A stretch of 64,000 nt of DNA. It comes from Conexibacter sp. CPCC 206217. GTDB taxonomy: Bacteria > Actinomycetota > Thermoleophilia > Solirubrobacterales > Solirubrobacteraceae. Of the stretch, positions 38,126 through 46,204 are shown piece by piece. The stretch's first letter is position 1, and every line of letters starts with the position of its first letter. The position numbers and the translations under genes were made by a program. The notes under the pieces were generated by a model, which saw only the letters and a list, made by a program, of their open reading frames with translations, was not told the DNA's origin and made no database searches. The stretch covers positions 372,001 through 436,000 of the forward strand of contig NZ_JAUTDO010000002.1 of NCBI RefSeq assembly GCF_030646165.1, in the 5' to 3' direction.

Positions 38126-38146
38126 GCGGTTCGCTCAGGCGGCCGG

Positions 38147-38875
38147 CTAGCGGCCGTAGCGATTTGCTCCGAGCACGAGCTGCTCGGCGGGGATCGCGGT
38201 GCGGGCGGGCGGCGACGGGTCGGCTCTGACGGTGACCGTCTCGGCGACGCTGCGCGTGAGCGTGTGCTCGGAGCCGTCGGCGTCGGCCCGGACCGTGACG
38301 TGCTCGTCGTCGCTGGCGACGACGGTGCCCTGCAGGCCCGGTTCGACGCCCGCGTCCATCAGATAGTGCAGGACGTCCTCGGCCTCGTTCTCCAGCCGCA
38401 GGATCAGCACGCTGGCGCCGATCTCGCAGTCGGACAGCGGCACGCCGGAGATCCGCTCGCCGACCTTGATCGGGTGGCCGTGCGGGCAGGTCGTCGCGTC
38501 GGCGACCGATGCGCGCACGTACGCCTCGAAGCGCGGCGTCATCGCGTGCTCCAGCCGCTCGGCCTCCTCGTGCACGTCGTCCCACGGGACGCCGACGACG
38601 TCGGTCAGGAAGCGCTCGATCAGGCGGTGGCGGCTGGTGACCTCCTCCGCCTCCCTGCGCCCCTGGTCGGTGAACGAGATCGACTTGTCTCTCGCGCGGG
38701 TGATGTAGCCGTCGCGTTCCAGCCGGCCGATCATCTCGTGGACCGTCGGCGCCGACAGCTGCATCGCGCGCGCGAGGTTCGCGCCGGTCATCGGCAGGTT
38801 CGCCTCGAACAGCCAGAAGAGCATCTGGAGGTACTCCTCCTCCGCGACCGTCACGTGCTCATGGGACACGCGCAC
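38147..38875 (-). CDS. DtxR/MntR-family metal-dependent regulator
   Basis: A 242-aa protein with a three-part layout: winged helix (about residues 8-70, TGANLARAMQLSAPTVHEMIGRLERDGYI as a helix-turn-helix), metal-binding dimerisation domain (HRLIERFLTDVVGV, HEEAERLEHAM, CPHGHPI) and C-terminal FeoA/SH3-like domain (GERISGVPL to about 225). It should repress metal uptake or storage genes in response to Fe or Mn. A Shine-Dalgarno-like AGGGGA lies before GTG 38875. It is divergent from an SDR gene. Confidence 0.88.
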   Translation of the reverse strand: MRVSHEHVTVAEEEYLQMLFWLFEANLPMTGANLARAMQLSAPTVHEMIGRLERDGYITRARDKSISFTDQGRREAEEVTSRHRLIERFLTDVVGVPWDDVHEEAERLEHAMTPRFEAYVRASVADATTCPHGHPIKVGERISGVPLSDCEIGASVLILRLENEAEDVLHYLMDAGVEPGLQGTVVASDDEHVTVRADADGSEHTLTRSVAETVTVRADPSPPARTAIPAEQLVLGANRYGR

Positions 38876-38924
38876 TCCCCTTTCCGGCTGTCTCTGACTG
38901 ACCCATGCCCATGATCGTATTGAC

Positions 38925-38930
38925 TACGCT
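38925..38930 (+). promoter_or_regulatory. -10 element (TACGCT) of the SDR gene
   Basis: TACGCT ends 7 nt before GTG 38938 and supports that start over ATG 38905/38911. Confidence 0.45.
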
Positions 38931-38937
38931 GGCGCGC

Positions 38938-39741
38938 GTGGAGGTCACGACCGGAACACGCGCACTCGTCACCGGCGCGTCCAGCGGCATCGGCCGTGCG
39001 CTCGCGCAGAAGCTGGCGCAGCGCGGCGCCCGCGTCGGGCTGGCGGCGCGGTCGGTGGATCAGCTGGAGTCGTTGGCGGCGGAGCTGCCGGGCGGACCCC
39101 ATCTCGTCCTCCCCTGCGACGTCGCTGTCCGCGCGGACGTCGAGACTGCCGTCGCGCGGTTCGTCGCCCAGACCGGCGGCGGGATCGAGCTGGTGGTCGC
39201 GAACGCGGGTATCGCCCACTACGGCCCGTTCCGCGAACTGGCGCCGGAGCTGGTCGAGCGGATGACGCAGGTCAACTGGCTCGGGACCGTCTGGACGGTG
39301 CGCGCGGCGCTGGAGCCGATGGTCGCCGCCGGCCGCGGCCACGTCGTGATCGTCTCCTCCGGCGCAGCCCAGCGATCGTTCCCCGACGCCGCCGTCTACG
39401 GCGCGACGAAGGCCGCCCAGCGCGCGTTCGGCGAGGCGCTGCGACACGAGCTGGACGGCACGGGCGTCTCGCTGACGGTCGCCTACCCCGGCGAGATCGC
39501 GACCTCGCTGCACGACCATGAGAAGGCGACGATGCCGGTCTGGTACCACGGCGACGCGAGAGCGTCTCCGCCGGACGAGCTCGCCGACGCGATCCTCGAC
39601 GCAGTCGCAAGAGACCGCCGCGCCGTCGCGTACCCGCGCGTCGTCGGCCTGCTCGGCGTCGCGCACGGCATCTCCCCGCGCCTCGCCGACACCGTCCTGC
39701 GCCGCCTGCGCGGCCCGAGCGCGGCGCCGCGGCGGGACTGA
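38938..39741 (+). CDS. Short-chain dehydrogenase/reductase
   Basis: A 267-aa SDR: TGASSGIG nucleotide loop, NAGIAHYGPF, active-site VSSGA and YGATK. The C-terminus (GLLGVAHGISPRLADTVLRRL) is an amphipathic/hydrophobic tail as in membrane-associated SDRs acting on lipids or retinol-like substrates. Starts at ATG 38905 or 38911 would add 9-11 residues; GTG 38938 fits both the promoter hexamer and the family N-terminus. It ends just before a long hairpin. Substrate unknown. Confidence 0.82.
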   Translation: MEVTTGTRALVTGASSGIGRALAQKLAQRGARVGLAARSVDQLESLAAELPGGPHLVLPCDVAVRADVETAVARFVAQTGGGIELVVANAGIAHYGPFRELAPELVERMTQVNWLGTVWTVRAALEPMVAAGRGHVVIVSSGAAQRSFPDAAVYGATKAAQRAFGEALRHELDGTGVSLTVAYPGEIATSLHDHEKATMPVWYHGDARASPPDELADAILDAVARDRRAVAYPRVVGLLGVAHGISPRLADTVLRRLRGPSAAPRRD

Positions 39742-39746
39742 GCGAC

Positions 39747-39795
39747 GGACACGGCAGGTTCGGTGTCGTCACACGACACCAAACCTGCCGTGTCC
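39747..39795. terminator. Long bidirectional hairpin between convergent SDR and LysR genes
   Basis: A 23-bp stem (39747-39769 with 39773-39795) with a single C/A mismatch and a 3-nt loop CAC fills almost all of the 57-nt gap between two convergent stops. No U-tract. Length and near perfection are unusual for a plain terminator. Confidence 0.75.
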
Positions 39796-39798
39796 TCC

Positions 39799-40719
39799 TC
39801 AGCGCGCCGCCGCGCGCCGCTCCTGCATGTCGGCGAGCTGGCGCTCGGCCAGCGCTATCAGCTCTCGCGTGGCGGGCGAGAGGATCGCGTCGCGGCGGGT
39901 GATGAAGGCGAACGTCTCGTTCAGCGGCGGGTCGAACGGGACCCATCTGAGCGCACTCGGCAGCGCGCCGCGGCGCAGCGAGATCGAGGCCGAGATGACG
40001 GTGTCGCCGAGCCCGCGCGCGGCCAGGTCGAGCGCGTTGACGACCTCCTCGACCTCGATCGCCGGGTCCAGCCGCACGCCGGCGCGTTGGGCGCGCTCCA
40101 ACAGCGCGCGACGGGTCGGGTCCTCCCAGCCCCAGCGCGCGTCGTAGAGGATCAGCGGCACGCCCGCGAGCAGCTCGATCGCGACCGGCCGCGCGACGCG
40201 CGACGGCTCGGCGCTGACGTAGACGATCTCGTCTTCCATCGCGGGGCGCACGTCGAGCCCGGCGTCGTCGATCGGCAGCACGATCAGGCCGGCCTCGATC
40301 CGCCCCTCGCGGACCTCGTCGGCGACCTCGGCCGAGTTGGAGCCGACGACGCGCAGGCGCACGTCCGGATGGCGGCGGCGGAAGGTCGCCACGACGTTGC
40401 CGATCAGCCACGTCGGCGCGTCGCCGAACGTGCCGAAGGTCGCGGTGCCGGCGCGCAGCTCGCGCACGCCCGCGACCGACTCCGCCGCGTGCGCGGCCGC
40501 CTCCAGCGTGCGCTCGGCCTCCGGGCGCAGCGCGCGGCCGGCCTCCGTCAGCGCGAGTCTGCGGCCGGCGCGCACGAACAGCGCCACGCCCAGCTCCGCC
40601 TCCAGCCGCCGGATCTGCTCCGACAGCGACGGCTGCGCCATGTAGAGCGCGTCGGCGGCCGCGCTGAAGGTGCCGTGCTCGATCGCCGCGAGGAAGTACT
40701 GGAGCTGCTGCAGAGTCAA
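39799..40719 (-). CDS. LysR-family transcriptional regulator
   Basis: A 306-aa LTTR. The N-terminal winged helix is LQQLQYFLAAIEHGTFSAAAD with MAQPSLSEQIRRLEAELG, and the C-terminal effector domain starts about residue 90. The start is TTG 40719: the family N-terminus begins exactly there, and a minus-strand TAGGTT ends 6 nt upstream, so a leaderless TTG-started mRNA is predicted. It is divergent from an EamA transporter, which it probably controls. Confidence 0.87.
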   Translation of the reverse strand: MTLQQLQYFLAAIEHGTFSAAADALYMAQPSLSEQIRRLEAELGVALFVRAGRRLALTEAGRALRPEAERTLEAAAHAAESVAGVRELRAGTATFGTFGDAPTWLIGNVVATFRRRHPDVRLRVVGSNSAEVADEVREGRIEAGLIVLPIDDAGLDVRPAMEDEIVYVSAEPSRVARPVAIELLAGVPLILYDARWGWEDPTRRALLERAQRAGVRLDPAIEVEEVVNALDLAARGLGDTVISASISLRRGALPSALRWVPFDPPLNETFAFITRRDAILSPATRELIALAERQLADMQERRAAAR

Positions 40720-40725
40720 AGGTAA

Positions 40726-40783
40726 AACCTATGGATAGTGAAGTACATCAAGGGTAACGCAGTTCTTTACGCACGCCTAAGGT
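40726..40783. promoter_or_regulatory. Divergent LysR/EamA control region
   Basis: Minus-strand -10 TAGGTT (40726-40731) and plus-strand -10 TAAGGT (40778-40783) flank the region. CTAT-GG-ATAG (40729-40738) is a short palindrome over the LysR -10, and GAT-N10-ATC (40734-40749) resembles an LTTR half-site pair. These are candidate autoregulatory and activation sites. Confidence 0.45.
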
Positions 40784-40790
40784 GGTCCGC

Positions 40791-41981
40791 GTGAACGTTT
40801 TCCCGCACATCAGCCGCGAGCGCCAGGGCCTCGTCCTGTGCCTCCTCGCCGCGCTCGGCTTCGGCACGATGGCCGTCTTCGCGAAGCTCGCGTACGCCGC
40901 CGGCGCAAGCGTGCTGACGCTGCTGTCGATCCGCTTCGTGATCGGCGCCGCGCTGCTGTGGGGCTTCGCCGCCTATCGCGGCGTCGCGCGCATCACGCAG
41001 CCGCGCGCGGCATTCGGCGCGCTCGGCCTCGGCCTCTTCCTCTATGCCGCCGAGTCCGGCCTCTACGCGGGCGCGCTGACGCGCATCGACGCCTCGCTCG
41101 GCGAGCTGTTGCTGTTCAGCTACCCCGCGATCGTCGTCGTGGCCGCGATCCTGCTGCGGCGCGAGTCGCCGTCGCGCCGCCGCATCGGCGCGGTCGTGAT
41201 CGCGACCAGCGGCGTCGCGCTGGTGCTGGCCGGCGGCTCGACCGGCGCGATCGACCCCGCCGGGGTCGCGCTCGCGCTCGGCGCAGCCGTCATCTACGCG
41301 ACCTACGTGCTGAGCGCCGACGGGCTTGGCGGCAAGCTGCACCCGCTCACCTTCTCCGCGCTCGTCTGCTCCGGCGCGGCGATCTCCTTCACGATCGCGG
41401 GCACGGCGTCCGGCTCGATCGACGTCGGCGCGCTGCAGCCGAGCGCCTGGGTGTGGATCGCCCTGATCGCCGTCGGCTCGACCGCCGTCGCGATGACGGC
41501 GTTCATAGCCGGCGTCGAGCGCCTCGGCGCCAGCCGCACCTCGATCATGTCGGCACTGGACCCGGTCGTCGCGATCGTCGCGGGCGGGATCGCCTTCGGC
41601 GAGCGGCTCGGCCCGATCCAGATCGTCGGCGCGCTGCTCGTCGTCACCGCAGTGCTGGTGCTGCAGATGCGCGGGGTCGCAGAGCTGCGGCGCGGTGCGC
41701 GGGCTGGCGTGGTCGCGGCTGGCGCGGCAGGCGGCCGCGCGGGGCGAGGCGCGCGAGCCGGCGTCGTCGCCGCCGGCGGCGGCCTGATCGCGCCGATGCG
41801 GCGCATCCGCGGCGCGCACACGGGGCGCGAATCCGCGGTCTCCGCGCGCACCGCCGCACGCGCCGACGGCTGCGAAGAGCCGATCGTGCCGATACCATCG
41901 CGCGACCGTGGCGCTTCCGCTCAGCCCGCCCCTCAGCCCTCAGCTGGCTCGCTCGCGCTCGTCACTTCCGAGCGGCAGTAG
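40791..41981 (+). CDS. EamA-family (DMT) transporter with low-complexity C-terminal tail
   Basis: A 396-aa protein. Two EamA repeats give ten helices (about residues 10-290). After helix 10 (VVTAVLVLQM) comes about 100 residues of Ala/Gly/Arg text including two imperfect GARAGVVAAG repeats, not seen in typical 300-aa members. GTG 40791 is chosen because TAAGGT ends 7 nt upstream; GTG 40782 lies inside that hexamer. The tail's last 74 nt overlap the start of the ligase gene in another frame and carry its promoter. Metabolite export is the likely role. Confidence 0.82.
   Translation: MNVFPHISRERQGLVLCLLAALGFGTMAVFAKLAYAAGASVLTLLSIRFVIGAALLWGFAAYRGVARITQPRAAFGALGLGLFLYAAESGLYAGALTRIDASLGELLLFSYPAIVVVAAILLRRESPSRRRIGAVVIATSGVALVLAGGSTGAIDPAGVALALGAAVIYATYVLSADGLGGKLHPLTFSALVCSGAAISFTIAGTASGSIDVGALQPSAWVWIALIAVGSTAVAMTAFIAGVERLGASRTSIMSALDPVVAIVAGGIAFGERLGPIQIVGALLVVTAVLVLQMRGVAELRRGARAGVVAAGAAGGRAGRGARAGVVAAGGGLIAPMRRIRGAHTGRESAVSARTAARADGCEEPIVPIPSRDRGASAQPAPQPSAGSLALVTSERQ
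41893..41898 (+). promoter_or_regulatory. -10 element (TACCAT) of the ligase gene, inside the EamA gene
   Basis: TACCAT ends 9 nt before GTG 41908. It is embedded in coding sequence of the EamA tail. Confidence 0.45.
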
Positions 41982-42870
41982 CTGGGTCTTCGAGCCGAAG
42001 TTCGACGGCTTCCGCGCGATCGCGTTCGTCGACGGTGACGTGGTGCTGCTGCTGTCGCGCGGCGGCAGACCGCTGGAGCGTTACTTCCCCGAGCTGAAGT
42101 TCCCGCCCGGCCGCTACGTCGTCGACGGCGAGATCGTGATCGAGGGCGACGACGGCCGCCAGGATTTCGACCTGCTGTCGCAGCGGATCCACCCGGCCGC
42201 GTCGCGGATCGAGCGGCTGTCGCAGGAGACGCCGGCGCACTACATCGCCTTCGACCTGCTCGCCGACGATGACGACGTGCTGCTGGAGCGGCCGTTCGGC
42301 GAACGGCGCGCCGCGCTGGAGGCGCTGCGGGCGCGGCTGCCGGACGCTCCCGACCCGCTGACGCTGACGCCGCTGGTGCGGACCACCGCCGAGGCGGAAG
42401 GATGGCTGCGCAGTGCCGAGGGCGTCGTCGCGAAGGAGTTGGAGGCGCCCTACAAGCCCGGCGAACGCGCCGGCATGGCGAAGATCAAGCGCGTGCGCAC
42501 GATCGACTGCGTACTGGTCGGCTGGCGCCCCGGCAAGGAGGAGCGCACCGTCGGCTCGCTGATCCTCGGCCTCTACAACGACGAGGGCGAGCTGCGCGTC
42601 GTCGGCCACACGTCGTCGTTGAGAGCGGCGGAGAGACGCGAGCTGGTCGACAGACTGGCGCCGTTTCAGAGCGGCGAGCGCGGCTCCGCCGATCCCAGCC
42701 GCTGGAAGAACGACAAGGACCTCGAGTGGGTCGGGCTGCGGCCGGAGCTGGTCGTAGAGGTCAGCTTCGACCACGTCGCCGGCGGACGCATACGTCACGG
42801 CGCGAAGCTGAAGCGCTGGCGCGACGACAAGCCGCCCGCCGAGTGCGGCGTCGCGCAGCTCGACGACTGA
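41908..42870 (+). CDS. ATP-dependent DNA ligase, LigC-like
   Basis: A 320-aa ligase. The adenylated Lys is in EPKFDGFRA (KxDG). Further nucleotidyltransferase motifs are DGEIVIEG, FDLLADD, EGVVAKE and MAKIKRV. A C-terminal OB-fold runs about residues 200-315 (VLVGWRPGKEE, VEVSFDHV). No primase or nuclease domain is fused, so it resembles the small LigC repair ligases rather than LigD. The gene overlaps the EamA gene by 74 nt. Likely role: excision or end-joining repair. Confidence 0.87.
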   Translation: MALPLSPPLSPQLARSRSSLPSGSSWVFEPKFDGFRAIAFVDGDVVLLLSRGGRPLERYFPELKFPPGRYVVDGEIVIEGDDGRQDFDLLSQRIHPAASRIERLSQETPAHYIAFDLLADDDDVLLERPFGERRAALEALRARLPDAPDPLTLTPLVRTTAEAEGWLRSAEGVVAKELEAPYKPGERAGMAKIKRVRTIDCVLVGWRPGKEERTVGSLILGLYNDEGELRVVGHTSSLRAAERRELVDRLAPFQSGERGSADPSRWKNDKDLEWVGLRPELVVEVSFDHVAGGRIRHGAKLKRWRDDKPPAECGVAQLDD

Positions 42871-42999
42871 CGCGCGGGGCTCGACGCGCGGCGCCGGCAC
42901 GGGCAGGCGGCGCCGGCAGGCGGCGCGAGCGCGGGCGGGCGGCGCGGATCGCCGGCAGCCGCTTCACGCTGCGATCACCGACCGGGGCGAGCGGCGCGT

Positions 43000-43005
43000 T
43001 AGCAT
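43000..43005 (+). promoter_or_regulatory. -10 element (TAGCAT) of the 43013 gene
   Basis: TAGCAT ends 7 nt before GTG 43013; no Shine-Dalgarno. Confidence 0.5.
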
Positions 43006-43012
43006 TTGGCGC

Positions 43013-44506
43013 GTGAGCGTGCGCGCGTGCCAGCTCGGTCTGCGGATCGCCGCGGGGGCGTTCATCGCCGTCGCGTTCATGCTGCCGATCGGCGCCGCCG
43101 CGGCGCAGGCGGAGGTCCGTCACGCGAATCTGCTCGACCCGCCCGACCCTGCCGTCACGTTCGACATGAGCGCGCTCGACGTCACGTTCGACCGCGCGGC
43201 GAGCACGCTGACGGTCGAGCTCGACCTGCACCAGCCGCTGCCGGCGCTGCTGCCCAGCCCCGACCAGCAGGTGACGATCGCGCTCGGCGAGCACGCGACG
43301 GCGACCGCCGACGCCGGCTGCCGGCTCGAGCCGCCCGAGAGCACCGGCGACGTGCGGCTGACGATCGCCGCGGGCCCGCTCGGCGACGCGCTCGTCGCGA
43401 CCGCGACGGTGGCTCCGAACGGCGATCCGCTCCTGCTGCCGGTCGCTCTGTCGCCCGATCGCTCGCGACTGTCGCTGACGCTGCGCGATCCGCTGCTGGC
43501 GCAGGCGCAGCCACGTTGTGTGGAGGCACGGGCACATGGGCTCGTCGCGGATCTGCCACTCGCGCCGAGCGACCCGGCGCAACCGCCGGCCGACGACCTG
43601 CTCAGCGGCTGGTTCGACGGGTACGCGCCGGCCGAGCCGGGCGAACCCAGAGGCCCGGGTGACCCGGATCCGGGGCCGTCCGGCGACCAGCCGCCCTCCC
43701 CCGCGCCTCCGGCCCCGCCGAGCGTCGGCGCGTCGCCGCCCGCGCCCACCAGCCCCACAGTCGCCACCAGATCCGACGTCGCCCGCGCCTGCCGCACGAT
43801 CGCGACGCCCGCGCTGACGTGGCGCGAGTTCCCACGCGAGCTGGCAGTGCGCGCGACCGCGACGGTGCCGGTGCAGGCGCGCAGAGACCGGCGCGTCGAG
43901 GACGTCGTCGCGACGGTCACGACCTTCCGCGCGGGGGCGCAGGTCGGCGAGCCCGCCCGGATCGCGCTGCCCGCGCGCGGCTACGCGCTGCAGTTGCGCG
44001 CGCCCGCCCGCACCGGTCGCCTCACCGTGGCGCTGGCGTGGGTCGAGCGGCGCGGCAGCGGCGCCGGAACGCCGTGCCCGCAGCGCTCCGACCCACACGA
44101 GACGACGGTCGTGCAGCCGCTGGAGCCGCGGCTTCAGCTCGCGCGCGACCCGGACCGGTTGTCGCTCGCCTGGGGTGCCCGCGGGCGCGACTGCCATGCG
44201 CTGCAACGGCGCGCGCTCGACGTGCAGGTCGAGGGGCTCGGCTACACCCGCAGCTACCGCGTGACGGAGCCGTGCGCCGGCTGGGGCGCACCGGGCGCGG
44301 CGCTGCCGGACATCGCCGCGCGACGCGCGGGCGCGGCGCTGCGGCTGACGCCGCGCGGCGAGGACAGCGGCAGCTGGAGCTACAGGATGACGGCGCGCAC
44401 GGGCGCGCGCGTGCTGCTGCAGGGGCTGCTGGTCGTGACCGTCGGCAGACGCGACGGAGCCGTCTGGCGGACGATCCGCTTCGTGCCGGATCGTCCGCCT
44501 CATTGA
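43013..44506 (+). CDS. Secreted protein of unknown function with Pro-rich linker
   Basis: A 497-aa exported protein I do not recognise. Signal peptide about residues 1-34 (ends AAAAQA). Two beta-rich regions (about 35-195 and 265-490) are separated by a Pro/Ala/Ser linker (about 205-255, rich in PPSPAPPAPP-type text). Cys residues are few and spaced (GCRLEP, PRCVEA, ARACRT, TPCPQ, RDCHAL, EPCAGW), suggesting disulfides. No transmembrane helix or sorting motif at the C-terminus. GTG start behind a TAGCAT hexamer. Confidence 0.7.
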   Translation: MSVRACQLGLRIAAGAFIAVAFMLPIGAAAAQAEVRHANLLDPPDPAVTFDMSALDVTFDRAASTLTVELDLHQPLPALLPSPDQQVTIALGEHATATADAGCRLEPPESTGDVRLTIAAGPLGDALVATATVAPNGDPLLLPVALSPDRSRLSLTLRDPLLAQAQPRCVEARAHGLVADLPLAPSDPAQPPADDLLSGWFDGYAPAEPGEPRGPGDPDPGPSGDQPPSPAPPAPPSVGASPPAPTSPTVATRSDVARACRTIATPALTWREFPRELAVRATATVPVQARRDRRVEDVVATVTTFRAGAQVGEPARIALPARGYALQLRAPARTGRLTVALAWVERRGSGAGTPCPQRSDPHETTVVQPLEPRLQLARDPDRLSLAWGARGRDCHALQRRALDVQVEGLGYTRSYRVTEPCAGWGAPGAALPDIAARRAGAALRLTPRGEDSGSWSYRMTARTGARVLLQGLLVVTVGRRDGAVWRTIRFVPDRPPH

Positions 44507-44600
44507 TCGACCTTCTTTCTGTAATGTGAGCCGCACGGGGCACATACCGCTCGGCGCCAGGCGGCGATCCCCATTACACGATTGTAAGGTAGATCAAACC

Positions 44601-44629
44601 TGACTATTGCTTGCTCGTAGTCTGACTAC
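44601..44629 (+). promoter_or_regulatory. Palindrome and direct repeat upstream of the TasA-like gene
   Basis: GTAGTC-T-GACTAC (44617-44629) is a perfect 13-nt palindrome. Its TGACTA half-site also occurs at 44601-44606, 22 bp (two helical turns) upstream. The 193-nt gap 44507-44699 is markedly AT-richer than the window and holds no gene, so a regulated promoter is likely. Confidence 0.5.
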
Positions 44630-44699
44630 TTTCAAGTTTCTCGATCAGTTGTCGATACCACCCCTGGTTCAGTCCCACTGACATTCGGGAGGTGTCGGA

Positions 44700-45248
44700 A
44701 TGAAGTTCCCCTCGTCGCGCCGCGTGCGGGCGTTGCTTGCGATCGGTCCGCTCGTCGGACTCTCATGGCTGGGTGCGTACGCCGCGTTCACCGACTCCGT
44801 CGACGTGACGACGAGCTTCTCGACCGGCACGATCGCGATCAGAGCGAACGACCAGACGGGCACCGTCGCGTTCACCTCGCTGACGACGACCGGGATGATC
44901 CCCGGCACCGTCAGATACGCGCCGCTGAGAATCACCAACAGCGGCACGTCAGACTTCGACTACGCGATGAGCACCGCGGTGACGGGCAGCGCGCCGCTGG
45001 CGAGCGCGCTCACGATCGGGATCAAGACCGTCACCAGCGCGACCTGCACCGCGACGGAGTACAACGCGTCGAGAACGGTCGTCTACGCCGAAGCGGCAGA
45101 GCTCGGCAGCGCAGCGATCGCCTCACGTCCGCTGGCGGCAGCCGCCAGCGAGTTCCTCTGCTACCGCGTGGAGCTGCCCAGCGGCGCCGCCAACTCGCTG
45201 CAGGGCCTGACGTCGAATGCGACGTTCACCTTCACCGCAACCAGCTGA
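44700..45248 (+). CDS. TasA/camelysin-like secreted protein with SipW-type signal
   Basis: A 182-aa protein. The N-terminus is basic and hydrophobic, then WLGAYAAFTDSVDVTTSFSTGTI, which matches the SipW-dependent signal pattern (small residues, AAFTD, then FSTGTI) of TasA/CalY-like matrix proteins. The mature part is beta-rich with an ITNSGTSDFDY segment and two Cys (ATCTATE, FLCYRV). Shine-Dalgarno GGGAGG is present. The adjoining SipW-like peptidase supports the idea. Likely an extracellular fibre or surface protein. Confidence 0.75.
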   Translation: MKFPSSRRVRALLAIGPLVGLSWLGAYAAFTDSVDVTTSFSTGTIAIRANDQTGTVAFTSLTTTGMIPGTVRYAPLRITNSGTSDFDYAMSTAVTGSAPLASALTIGIKTVTSATCTATEYNASRTVVYAEAAELGSAAIASRPLAAAASEFLCYRVELPSGAANSLQGLTSNATFTFTATS

Positions 45249-45774
45249 CCAGCGGCAGCTGCGGCGCGGGCTGCTGCGCACGCTCAGCTGGGGGTTCGCG
45301 CTGTTCGGCGCGGCGTGCATCGCCGCGACCGTGCTCGGGATGACGGTCGGCGCGACGCCGCTGGTGATCAAGACCGGCTCGATGCGGCCCGAGCTGCCGG
45401 TCGGCACCGTCGCGATTGTGCGCCCAGTCGCCGCGACGACGGTCAGAGTCGGCGAGGTCGTCGCCGTGCGCCGCAGCGACGGCAGGCGCATCATGCACCG
45501 CGTGCAGTCGCTCAGAGCGGCCGGCGGCGGGGCCGTGACGCTGGTCGTGAAGGGCGACCGCAACAGAACCGCCGACCCGCCGCTGACCGTCAGCAGGGTG
45601 GAGCGCCCGCTCGCGGTCGTGCCGTGGCTGGGCGCGCCGATCGGCTGGCTCGACAACCCCTGGATGCAGTACTGGCTCGGCGTCCTCACGAGCGCGATCG
45701 CGCTGGCATGGTTCTTCGAGCGCCGACGCGGAGGGAGCGGGCGGGCCGCTGCGCCGGCGCGGAAGGCGTCCTGA
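45217..45774 (+). CDS. sipW: Signal peptidase I, SipW/ER type
   Basis: A 185-aa membrane peptidase. The catalytic Ser is in KTGSMRPELPVGT; at the position of the usual Lys there is a His (RRIMHRVQS), marking the SipW/eukaryote-like class. VKGDRNR is the third conserved block. One helix lies before the catalytic domain and one at the C-terminus (WMQYWLGVLTSAIALAWFF). ATG 45217 overlaps the TasA-like gene by 32 nt. It presumably cleaves the two neighbouring secreted proteins. Confidence 0.85.
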   Translation: MRRSPSPQPADQRQLRRGLLRTLSWGFALFGAACIAATVLGMTVGATPLVIKTGSMRPELPVGTVAIVRPVAATTVRVGEVVAVRRSDGRRIMHRVQSLRAAGGGAVTLVVKGDRNRTADPPLTVSRVERPLAVVPWLGAPIGWLDNPWMQYWLGVLTSAIALAWFFERRRGGSGRAAAPARKAS

Positions 45775-45777
45775 GCG

Positions 45778-46182
45778 ATGGGGGCGCGTCGGCGCACCGG
45801 TCTGCTCGGCGCGATCGTCGCGGCCGCGCTGTGGGCGGCCGTTCCCGCCGCCGCCGCGTTCCTCGCGTCGGTCGCGGCGACCGCGGCCTTCTCCGCCTAC
45901 ACGGTGCCGGCGCCGGCCAACGTCAGATGCGCCGGGCTGGGGTTGCTGAGCGGAGCGATCGTGTGGGACGCGGTCACGCCGCCGGCCGGCGCGACCGTCT
46001 CCTACGACGTGACCCGGCCGGACGCGAGAGTCGTCAACACGAGCGCCACCAGCTACACGTTGCCGGCGATCTCGCTGATAGGCGCCTACAGAGTCCAGAC
46101 GAGACTGTCGGCGGGCGGCTGGAGATCGACCGCGGTCACCGTGACGGTGACGAACGTCGCCGGCATCTACATATGCGGGTGA
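45778..46182 (+). CDS. Small secreted protein, Fn3-like, in the SipW cluster
   Basis: A 134-aa protein starting 3 nt after the peptidase stop. The N-terminal about 45 residues are strongly hydrophobic with ATAAFSAYTVPAP, resembling the region cleaved by SipW. The rest (PANVRCAGLGLLSGAIVWDAVTPP onward) looks like one fibronectin-III-type beta domain with two Cys at its ends (VRCAG, IYICG). Probably a second surface or matrix component. Arg is almost always AGA. Confidence 0.6.
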   Translation: MGARRRTGLLGAIVAAALWAAVPAAAAFLASVAATAAFSAYTVPAPANVRCAGLGLLSGAIVWDAVTPPAGATVSYDVTRPDARVVNTSATSYTLPAISLIGAYRVQTRLSAGGWRSTAVTVTVTNVAGIYICG

Positions 46183-46189
46183 CGCCTCG

Positions 46190-46195
46190 TAGGAT
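46190..46195 (+). promoter_or_regulatory. -10 element (TAGGAT) of the glycerate-kinase-like gene
   Basis: TAGGAT ends 9 nt before ATG 46205. Confidence 0.45.
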
Positions 46196-46204
46196 CTCGG
46201 GCCG

